Shown: one piece after another, positions 54,401-64,000 of the stretch | Position numbering within the stretch: position 1 is the stretch's first letter | Layout: every line of letters starts with the position of its first letter | Origin: Primula veris | Taxonomy: Eukaryota; Streptophyta; Magnoliopsida; Ericales; Primulaceae | Length of the DNA: 64,000 nt | Assembly: GCA_963682055.1 (NCBI GenBank) | Contig: OY821747.1 | Location: 12,636,258-12,700,257 of the forward strand | Direction: 5' to 3' | The notes under the pieces: generated by a model | What the model was told of the DNA's origin: nothing | Seen by the model: the letters and a program-made list of their open reading frames with translations, nothing else | The model's database searches: none | Position numbers and translations under genes: made by a program

Positions 54401-57400
54401 TTTTTGACCCTGACCCTATTTAGTCTGGATTATCCATCCTTGTTTAGCTGCGAGTAGTCCCGATCAGACCAAATAGCTTTAATTAGCTCATATAGCCTAT
54501 GGTGTGCGTAAAATGATTTTAAACGCTGGCATACATGATCTGCTCCATGTTTAGCCAGTTTGATATCTTATATGTTTGGAATAAGCTACACTGATTTGTA
54601 ACCCATACTTTTTAATTTATTGGAAAGGCTTATATCCATCTTTTCATTTGTAGGCCTACAGGTGTAATCGTAGGACAGTAAAACCTAGTTACCAAATTTT
54701 AACAATCTTCAAACCCTGAAACCACAACTTGCATGTGTTGTGACACGGATCAATTTTTTTTTACTTTACCATTATGGCTGTTTTTATCTTTTATAATTAA
54801 GAACCCTCACTTTGGAGGTGCCAGGGAACAGGGGTGTATCACGTCAAGTTCCTTTTAGCTTATTCGCAAGAAAAACTCAGAATTGGGAATATGTGAACAA
54901 TTTTTTTTTTTTGGGACTTGTTACACCATGCACTAGCTCTCAAGTCATGCTGCCAACTTTTGCTTCGATTCCCAGAAAATACTTTCCTCCCCCTAAACCT
55001 TTTTGTTACAAAGTGGTTGCTTTCTTTAACAGAATTGGCTATTCTAGAAGTTTTAATGATGGTATGCACTCATTAGTAGAAATTTTAGTACAGGGGCCTT
55101 AATGGTATGCACGCAAGACTTAATATATTCACTTTCTTTTTCCTTTTTTTGTTACCGCTGTTTTCTGTTTTTTTTTCTCTCTCAAATAAAGTTTGTTGGG
55201 GTGGTGATTACTATTCTAAAGCCGCTTTTGTTTATTGATTAACATCAACCGCTAATGCTCTTGCAGATTTTTGTCAGGCAGAAAAACCGTTCATCTTCTA
55301 AAGCACCAGAGAATCCGATTAAGGTATTTGAACATCATTATTTCTCTTTTACTTAGAAAAGAGAAAGGGACGTAGCCTGAAGAACATATTCAGAAGTTTA
55401 AACCCCATAAAAAAGACATTAATTTATATGAATGAGAGCTGGAAATCTGGAATGATTAGTATATTAATAGAGTCAAATAAATTATATGAAGTGTTAGAAT
55501 TTGTTAATTGTCCCATTCTTGTTGTAGTCTAGCTTTATGTTTATAATGGATGTTTATTACCAAGATTCCCATTTCATTTCACTGCAATCCCTTTTAACAA
55601 TTATAAGACTTATCTCCCCTATCTGCAGGCGGTTCGAAAAATGAAAACATTGCCCTTGACTGAAGAAGAGAAATTACGTATCTTAGAGGTCACATTATTT
55701 CGATTTTAACTGAATGTATATCTTTGATGTATACCTTTCAAATTTTACAATGACTACCTTTCTGATAATAGATACATAATCAATAATTCAGGGCCTGAAG
55801 GTTTACAAGCTAGATTGGATGTCCGTATGGAGATACGTCGTACCATACCGTGATCCATCATTACTACCTCGACAGTGGCGCATTGCTAATGGAACTCAAA
55901 AATCATATAAAACATCTGATGACAAAAAGGCAAGGAGGAGGTTATACGAGTTTAATAGAAGAAGTAAATCTACAGCTTTCAAAGGCTGGCAAACTTCATC
56001 AGAAAAAGAGGTATGTTCAACTTTTAGACATTACCTACATAACTACATTTCTAAGGCCTATGCTTGCCACGCTGACTCAATCCATTTTTAACTTTTGTTT
56101 CTGTAATCTTGAATAAGAAATAACACTTTTGTAAGCCATAGATTTCTAACTAGTACTAAACCATATTATTATACTTTACAACTTGGTCAACAATCCACAC
56201 ATAAATCAAATAACAGATCAAAGTTAGCAGCCAATGTTTACAAAATCAAAGAGAAGTATATCAACATGCAACATATTAAAAATCAATAAGTGCTTGAAAA
56301 TTTAAACTTCCTGCCGGTTTACCGATTCTTGTGTGTATATTGGGGCTTAGTATACCAGTTTAGTTGAACAATGATTACAAGTTAATTTATTTTGTGTTGA
56401 TTTCTTATTTTCAGTGTACTAATTGTTTCATTATGTATATATTGGTGACGAAAATGTGAAATTTGATAGGCTTGTGCAATTGTTAAAAGCTAACATGTTA
56501 AGAGTACAAAAGTGATATTGTGTCATCTTGAATATGCAACTTCCGAACTTTGCATATTTCAGTTGCAGATATCTATTACTTCTTTGTTTTAGGCACTTTG
56601 CATGTCTTTTTTCTTTTTTTAAGTATTTGAATTTGTTAGTAGATACTTTTTTATATTGGGAAACATAGAAGACAATTTCATAAGGATGATAAAAACAACG
56701 TAAAGCATTTTTATCAGTTATCCGCAACCAGTAATCTATGACCTGAAGCCAATTTGTATTGCTCAAAGTTTGTTTAACATATGTGAATATAGTCTCTGCT
56801 GGAGTATTTTTTTACTGTTGAAATCATGACTTCCTTGTGCACTGCAATCTTTTGTTTTATATCCCATACATTTGGTTGGGTTAGTACAATACAAGGGTAA
56901 CTTATGTTTACATCTTCCATTATCATCCCTTCGATACATAAATAATTCCCTAGTTATGGATTTCAATATTTCAGGAATGTCAAAATGATAATGCCGGCGA
57001 AGAAAACAACAGTGGAGTTGATTGCACGGGCAAAGAAGATGAAGCTTATGTTCACGAGGCATTTTTGGCTGACTGGAGGCCGACAACCGCCGTTCCTAGT
57101 TCATCGTCCCTCCCTTTTTCGAACCTTTCACAAATAGGTTCTCATGTAAAAAATAGTCACCAAAGTAATACCAATATGGCTGGCTCTGATAGAACTTTGA
57201 GGCATGGCAGTTCCTTGCTAAATCCACGGAAATATACACCTAGGAAAAAGAAAAGTGTCTGTGTAGTGAGATTAGCTCCAGATTTGCCACCTGTAAATCT
57301 CCCTGCATCTGTCAGGGTAATATCCCAATCAGCGATTATATATAATAACAATACCAGAACAGACGTATCTGTGAGGAGTTCATCTGAGAAAAGCAAAGAT

Positions 57401-59940
57401 TCTATTGTTCCTATAGCCATTTCTTGTGCAAGAGACAGAATCCAGCCAGCTCTGCAGATGCATCCTTTATTGTTTCAAGCCTCCGGTGATCCCTATTTAC
57501 CTTATTACCCTTTAAATTCTGGTAATAGTTCCTCAAGTTCGTTCAATTTTTTTCCGCCCTTAAACCCAAGTCTGTGTAATCCTGATCTAGCAAACCAAGC
57601 TGCAAACCACTTGAATAAGTCTTCAAAGGAATCTACGTCGGCTGTTGGTATCGACTTTCACCCTCTTCTGCGAAGAACTGAGGAAATGGCAACTGATACA
57701 ATCACAGAACACCGATTTCCACAGTCACCTGGAAATTCAGATTTTCCTGGCCATTTGGCGAAGTCATTTAACGTTTATGAAAATGAAAATGAAAATGAGG
57801 TAGACTTAGATATTCATTTATCTTTATCTAGATCAGAGTTTGCCACAGGAAGTAGAGATGTCGAGCAGCCATGTGAAGAACCTTTCTCAGCTTTATTTGG
57901 AAAGAGAACATTAAATAATCTTGATTCTGGTGAACATGCAACGACCTTGTCGGGTTATGGTATTTCTCTCTCTGGAATCAATGCTAGTGAGCAGTCTCTC
58001 CCTGGAATAGTGATGGAACAGGAAGAGTTAAGTGACTCTGAGGAAGAATTTGGAGAAAATGTTGATTTCGAGTGTGAGGAGATGGATGATTCTGAAGGAG
58101 ACCAAGGATCTGACTCGCAAAAAGTTGAGGTACCTTATATGAGTTATTAAACTTTGTGTATTCTATGCTACTGCTGCATTTTGACTATCATCTCTGTATG
58201 CATTTGTTATATACGGGAAAATATGTATAGAGTAGCCATGTCTGCATAATTGTATAGAGTGACGTTGTCGTGAGAACTGAGAGCTAGAGAATAAGATTTC
58301 AAAATTGATTTTTTTTTGGCACAAACTTGAACACATTTTGGAAGTATCCTATTACATTGAATTGTTCAAACATTTTACACTATGCACATTTGAAGAACAC
58401 CTTGTAGCTAGTGCTGTCTCTATAGTTTTGAGGCCCCAAACAAGCCAGGGTTAAAACTTTATTTTATATTCTCACTATATTATTAAAAGATTGGAACTTT
58501 TGTTTTAGATGAACAATTTTTTTTAGAAATACCAATGCAACCATTTTCTTTTAAAGTTTGGTCCAATCTTGCCATATTTGTTTGAACTTTGAAATAAATT
58601 ATTACATTGCAAAGAAGAACCCCAATTAGACCTACTAGAAGCTCTTTGTTTGAAACTACATGGACGGCTTTGATACATTGTATCGGCAAACTTTTATGAA
58701 TCTAACGTGCATCATTGTGAGAATGGAAACCTTGATTAAATTGGAGCCCAAAGCAGCAGCTGCTGAATTGGGCTCTGAAGCCTTAACTGTTCGTCGCCTA
58801 CACTAAAGTGTCCATGTTGCTAAGTGATCTAACAAATAATGTTTGAAGCTGATGTTGTAGTGCTGATTAATACAAAAAGTCGTTAATGATGGTGAAAGGT
58901 GAATGGTTACTCGCCAATTCACCAATAGTTTCTAATTCAGATTTTCAGCAAGACGGTGATTGTTGTGGCTTTTGCATTCCTGGTTATGAAACTAGTTCGA
59001 GCTGATTGTACACATTGGATGGTTATTAAAGTTTTGTACTCTACACATTTAGTTAAAGAAACACGCAGACTACTAATATTTGAACAACCCATGTTTGAGT
59101 CTAAGACGCTGTTGAATATAAAAAATACCGTCACAGACTTGTATTTCCCCCCTTTTTACACTATTTTTTCCTTCCAAATTTTACATTTTCAACGTAATTT
59201 TTCAATTTTTCCACCCATTGTTTACACTCCAGGCTCCCAGTCTGAATTCTTATCCAATTTATATGCATCGTATAAGGATACGACATGAGCAACTTTTTTA
59301 TGAGCAAGTTTCATGAATCACCCAGGTTCATAAGCAGCATTCACTTTCTGTGTTCTTCCACCTACTATTTTTAAGTCATACGACATGAACAACTGTTTGA
59401 TGAGCTAGTTTCATGAATTACCAGTTCATTCATAAGCATCGTTCACCTGCTAAGTTCTTCTACCTACTATTTTAAAGTCAGCTGACTATTCTTTGAGTGT
59501 GTTTTATTTCAATGTGTGTTCTTCTTTGAATTATTTTTGTCTGTACCTATTTGTATAATAACATCTTCAACCGTGAACAGGGATTTTCCAATACCCAAGA
59601 AGCAGCTGGGACAACGTTAGGGAAACAAAAAATTAGTGATGATTTAAGCTTGCATTTAAGTTCTTTCCCAACAATAAATTCAAAAAATGCCCCTTCGTCT
59701 CGTCCTAGCAGATCTCACCGGAAAACATCATTTCGGAACCATTTTAAGGGCATTACACAAAGCGTAGAAGAAATACGTCCGGTATTGGATCTTTTAGCTC
59801 TTAACCCCTCTAAGGAAACCAAAACGAGATTACAACGAAAAAATATTTCCAGTTCCGACACTGGTACTTTACAAAACAATGCAGGTTTGGACCTGTGTCA
59901 ATCTGGGAAAATAGATATAAATTCTGACAGACTAATGTAA
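51422..59940 (+). CDS. GON4-like / SANT-type nuclear protein, about 1157 residues
   Basis: Eight coding exons in frame: 51422-52631, 53081-53408, 53879-53963, 55267-55323, 55629-55688, 55792-56010, 56975-58129, 59581-59940 (TAA). Plant members of this family are nuclear proteins thought to act in transcription or chromatin. Residues 1-110 are very acidic (SENEEEEDVDEEEDLDFNPF). A conserved block follows (TRARYSLASFTLDELETFL) and a helical region near 300-400 (LGFTPEQLVQLHCLIHEHVQ). Exons 3-7 hold two Myb/SANT-like regions: LLALGLKEFNSDWKAIQQSY (about 514) and KLRILEGLKVYKLDWMSVWR (about 575), followed by PYRDPSLLPRQWRIANGTQK. Exon 8 has DEAYVHEAFLADWRP and a second acidic stretch. The donor at 52632 (TTTAG|GTATCT) is inferred from how the family reads; a longer frame to 52786 would be intron read-through. 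The ATG follows a leader acceptor at 51405. Confidence 0.85.
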
Positions 59941-61306
59941 ATGATGAAAATTATAGGAGTAATAGAATGCAATGTTCGGGATCGTTTTTGCTTTGCTTTA
60001 AGGTTAATAATTTTAGAAAAGGAAATTTGTGGGTGTTGTAATTTAGATATTAGTTAACAGTTTTTTAATAATTGTAAATGTAATTACGTTATTCAAGCTT
60101 TCTTATGAAGGTTCAGGATGATGTTTTGCTATTTCTGAAAAATTACTCTTATGAAAATGTTTCTTTCTTGTTAATGGAGAATATTGGACTCGAGTTAAAC
60201 TTTTTAAACATGTATCCACCAGAAGAAAGTGATTATTGAAGTGTTTTTTTATTCTAATTTAGGTAATTTAAATTGAATGAATTAAAAAAGATACAGTACT
60301 TATTTTTAACTTACACCCGATCAATTCAAATACATACACATTCATATACACACATACATATATGACATAAATTTACATATAAATCTACAACCTAATCTTA
60401 GCCCTCCATATACATATGTTTTCTAGGTTTATTTAATTAAAATACACAAACTCTATCTTTCTATTTTTTCTAAGTTGGAAAAAAAAATGTTCCTGAGAAC
60501 TTCCCTGGCATTAGAAAGACAGAAACCACCTCTAAATTTATGTAGCCAAACGCGCACATACACCGTACCTTTCTAACAACACACACTCTTCTTTCTTATA
60601 CAAAAAATATGCACATATCTAACTTGGAAACAATGGCGGGGCAGGGGAGGCTTCGCTAACGGAGATAGCCTACCTCGACGTTTTCACAACTCCCATACTC
60701 TATATAAAAAAAAAATGAGAAAGAAAAAATTACATACAAAAACTTCTAAACATCATTTATAATACTCTCCCGTATCTAAGTAAGTATCACGCTGCGAAAT
60801 TGTGATATTTAAGAACTTGAAACAATTTCATTTAAAATTTAATAAAATAACTATAAAAAATCAAAATTTTCAAACAAAAACTATTTCTTGATTAATATAC
60901 GAGGCTGTAAGTGTAAATTTGATATGTTTAACCATCAAAATTGGATATTTAAAAAAGAAGAAGAATAAGTTATTAAAAAAGCAAACATGACGTCTTAAAA
61001 TCGCAACATTTATTTAGTACGGATGTAGTATTAACATAACTTTAATTTCTTGAAAATATTAGCAAATAAAATATGCATAATGATAAATCTACAATTATTA
61101 TTATTACTATTTTTACTATAAAAAAAGGTTGACTTTAATAAAACCTTGAAGCAAATCCGGGACATGAAAGTACATTCCTAATTTCCTAGTAATCTCTCTC
61201 TTCCCATTGTTTGTCTCTTTTTAACTGTTTCTTTCTCTCACACACTCAAACACACATTCAACACACACACACACATATTTAACTTTCTCTGTTTACACAA
61301 ACTGTG

Positions 61307-61343
<37 letters not shown>

Positions 61344-61346
61344 ACA
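59941..61346. other. Spacer between the GON4-like gene and the prolyl 4-hydroxylase gene
   Basis: AT-rich. 3' UTR of the left gene, then (AC)n at 61259-61275 and (TA)n at 61310-61337, the latter ending about 10 bases before the P4H start codon. No gene seen. Confidence 0.6.
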
Positions 61347-63922
61347 ATGGCAGGGAAGCTAGGGAGGCAGTCACGGTCACGGAGATCGTCTACCTCTACT
61401 CTCGTATTCGCAGTTCTCATAATGTTCTCTTTGTTAGTATTAATAATGTTAGCTCTTGGTATCGTCTCGTTCCCCTCTCACGACTCGACCCAACCCAATG
61501 ATCTCACCTCAATTATCCACCAAAGGTACTCAAAAAAGCTTACAAAAACTTGAGTAATAGTATTCTTACTTATTTTCTTTTGGTTCTCTGTGTTTTTTAC
61601 TTTCTTTAAGTTGGTGACGTCCGGGTCTGTTTGACAGTCAGATTATTTAGCTTCTAAAAATCAGTTTTTTAGCCTAAAAAGGCTAAAAACTCCAGATTTT
61701 TAAAATCTGCATTCAGTAGATTTTTAAAATCTGATTTTTGACCAAAAAAATTGTTACTAAACGAACCCGGAATCAGGATCTATGAATATGTGATTGGTTT
61801 TGTTCCGTTTTGACTATCGTTTTGCTATTCATGCGGGGTGAAAAAAGGGTAAAAGCTTATATTACTGTATCTTTCTTTATTTGTTTATTTTATTTGGTTC
61901 TGTATGTTGTTGTTCCTTTCTTTGACTCGTAGCGGAATTAGGATCTATGAATGTATGATGGGTTGTGTTCCGTTTTGGTTATCGTTTTGGTCCCATTATG
62001 AGTGATGTTGTGTAGTGCAGTTGCTAACTGGGTGATTTTGTGTAGATGAGTACCCATTTTGAGTTTTGGTTGAGTTTGTGTTGGTGAGTACCCATTATGG
62101 GTGATTTGTATAGTTGAGTTTCTTAAGTTGGGCAATCTTGTGTAATATTATTAGCTTCTCAAAAGGTAGTAATAAAAACCTACAACTAAAGTGATATTAT
62201 TAGTATCTTTATTTATTTCTTTTGGCTCTGTATATTTTTTTCCTTTCTTTGACTCGGTGGCGGAATCAGGATCTATGAATATGTGATGGGTTGAGTTCCG
62301 TTTTGGCTATCGTTTTGTTATTCATGCGGGGTGCTGAAAGGCTGAAAGAAGTGATTTTTAAACTCTGTTGTACGAGCTGTTAAGTTTTTTTGGTACTACT
62401 CTCGGTTTTAGGAAATGGGTATTGTACTCTACATGAGTCACCTGATTAGATTGTTTATGAACTTTTGGGTTGTTTTGGATCCGTTTTGGATCAGAGTGAA
62501 GTGCGGAGAATGTGCCCATTTTGGATGGCTTTCTGTGGATCGGTACCTAATTGGGTTGAATTTGTGTAGATGAGTACCCACTATGGGTGATTTTTTTCTA
62601 TAGTTGAGTTTCTCAAGTTAGATGATTTTGTGTAGATCTGTAACCATTTTGGTTGATTTTTAGGTGATTTTCTGTAGATCGGTAATTTATATGTTAGAAC
62701 AAAGTACTTTGGTACTCAAGAAATTAACAACCAGTAGTGTGGTGTACCTACCAAATATAATTTTTCCGGTAAACTTAAGATAATGATATCTGTTTTTCTT
62801 TTGGCTGTTTTAAACTAGAAAGGCTAGATAATGGAATTATGATCGTTTGTAGGGTTGATGAAGATGATGATGATGGGAGTAGAGATCAGTGGTCTGAAGT
62901 CATCTCTTGGGAGCCTAGAGCTGTTGTTTATCATAATTTCTTGGTTTGTGTCTTAGTACTCTCTTATACTTTTAATATCTCCTTTTGCTACTAAAAAATA
63001 TTATCTTTGTAGACGAATGAAAGGTTCTTTAACTTCTTACGTCTATGAACAGAGAGGAACTGGGAGTAGGCTGAAAAGGGCTATAACTCCCCGCACGTTG
63101 AGGGAGGAACATTTGATTTTAGAATGTGCTTTACTGATAGTATGCTGTTATAGCCATTTAACCCCACATAATAAGAACAGAAGTATCCACACGAAGTTCA
63201 CCCCCTGGGATTAACAAATCCTGGTTCCATCACTAACTCCTATTTTCCTGAGTTTTCCTACTTTCAGTCAAGTAAGAAAAATCGAGATGAAAAGAGCAAA
63301 GTTATTGTTGTATAATATTTTGACCCCGCTAGATATGGAACAAGTGTTTTATAACATCACACTCAGTCTCAAATTTAGTTGGGAAATAGTATGAGAATGT
63401 AGATTCATTACATTGGATGTGTATATTAAAAGATGACAACAAAAAATTTAAGATTTACCGGATCTACATCCACATAAACTTTGGATAGGTTTGTGGGTTG
63501 AAACATTGCGAGCAAGATAAATTTTCACTTACAAAGCATGATGACTGGTGCCAAAAATTGCATAGACTATGAATATTATAATATCTTAAATTATGTCAAT
63601 AAAATTATTTCCCATGTACCTATATTGCTGGTTTTAAGAAGAAGGGTAAGATAAGTTTAGCTTTGTGAAATGGTATTTTGTACGTGCATACAATCTTGTA
63701 CACATAATTTTGGCGAAAACACCAGAATACAAGGGCATTGTTGCTAGAGTTCTTGGTTCTCAAAGATATTTTACCACCAAGGTGTTATCATAAGATCTGA
63801 TACTCATTATTTTCCGAGTTGCAGTCTAAAGATGAATGTGAATACCTAATCAGTCTTGCTAAACCTCACATGAAGAAGTCGACAGTCGTAGACAGTGAAA
63901 CTGGAAAAAGCAAAGATAGTAG
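61347..63922 (+). CDS. P4H: Prolyl 4-hydroxylase, N-terminal three exons (continues past the right edge)
   Basis: Membrane-anchored 2-oxoglutarate/Fe(II) dioxygenase of the ER/Golgi that hydroxylates proline in cell-wall glycoproteins. Exons 61347-61525, 62853-62943 and 63825-63922 join in frame. Exon 1 encodes a basic N-terminus (MAGKLGRQSRSRRSS) and a signal anchor of about 25 residues (LVFAVLIMFSLLVLIMLALG), giving a type II protein. Exon 2 reads DQWSEVISWEPRAVVYHNFL and exon 3 SKDECEYLISLAKPHMKKST, then VVDSETGKSKDSR, the typical start of plant P4H catalytic domains. The iron-binding HxD...H residues would be to the right of the window. The next donor is AG|GTATGT at 63923. Confidence 0.93.
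61620..61768. mobile_element. Possible small MITE in P4H intron 1
   Basis: The left end GGGTCTGTTTGACAG and the right end, reading GGGTTCGTTTAGTAAC on the minus strand, are imperfect inverted repeats around an interior with TTTTTAAAATCTG repeats. Plant MITEs of hAT or Tourist type often begin this way. No target duplication found. Confidence 0.35.
61769..62335 (+). repeat. Three-copy dispersed repeat in P4H intron 1
   Basis: GGAATCAGGATCTATGAAT starts at 61769 and 62262, with GGAATTAGGATCTATGAAT at 61934. Each is followed by a similar stretch with GTTCCGTTTTG and TATCGTTTTG. Copies 2 and 3 are also preceded by CCTTTCTTTGACTCG, so they share a longer duplicated unit. Confidence 0.75.
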
Positions 63923-64000
63923 GTATGTATCTAATTTTTATTCTTATGTTATTTCATGTGCAATTGCAAACCAGAGCTTATTATCCTTCTCCGATCCTTG

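Overview
This is a 64-kb stretch of nuclear DNA from a flowering plant, very probably a eudicot. Protein-coding genes have many GT-AG introns, the protein families are plant-specific (ROP GTPase, MCA calcium channel, PLS-class PPR, plant GON4-like nuclear protein, plant prolyl 4-hydroxylase), intergenic DNA is AT-rich, and two long Ty3/gypsy retrotransposons of the Tat type sit between the genes. The species cannot be named from the sequence.

Host genes, left to right: the last three exons of a ROP small GTPase (419-834, +); a complete seven-exon MCA mechanosensitive calcium-channel gene (20620-25477, +, 418 residues); an intronless PPR protein (27451-29049, -, 532 residues); a large multi-exon GON4-like/SANT nuclear protein (51422-59940, +, about 1157 residues); and the first three exons of a membrane-anchored prolyl 4-hydroxylase (61347-63922, +) that runs off the right edge.

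Element 1 (7019-17968) has 693-bp LTRs differing at 4 sites by eye and a perfect 5-bp target duplication. It carries gag-pol with one frameshift and two TAG stops, a 76-bp tandem array just after pol, and on the opposite strand a three-exon gene of about 831 residues with its own TATA box.

Element 2 (31369-48570, 17.2 kb) is the most unusual object here. Behind a broken gag-pol and a 37-bp tandem array lie about 10 kb of antisense DNA. These hold one multi-exon gene comparable to that of element 1, a second coiled-coil gene with a frameshift, and then five small coiled-coil minigenes in tandem, each with its own TATA box; two of them are clear paralogues. Its right end is also abnormal: the 3' LTR is followed by a 146-bp copy of the element's own gag zinc-knuckle region, and the 5-bp target duplication lies outside that extra piece, so the piece seems to have integrated with the element.

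Smaller elements fill the spaces: two Stowaway-like MITEs of 192 bp, a LINE 3' end inside an MCA intron, a foldback element near 26.4 kb, a decayed 25S rRNA gene fragment at 18.25-18.55 kb, and an inverted second copy of the GON4-like gene's leader/intron sequence (29.94-30.33 kb) on the far side of element 2. No tRNA gene or CRISPR array was seen. All family assignments rest on reading the sequence; no database search was run.
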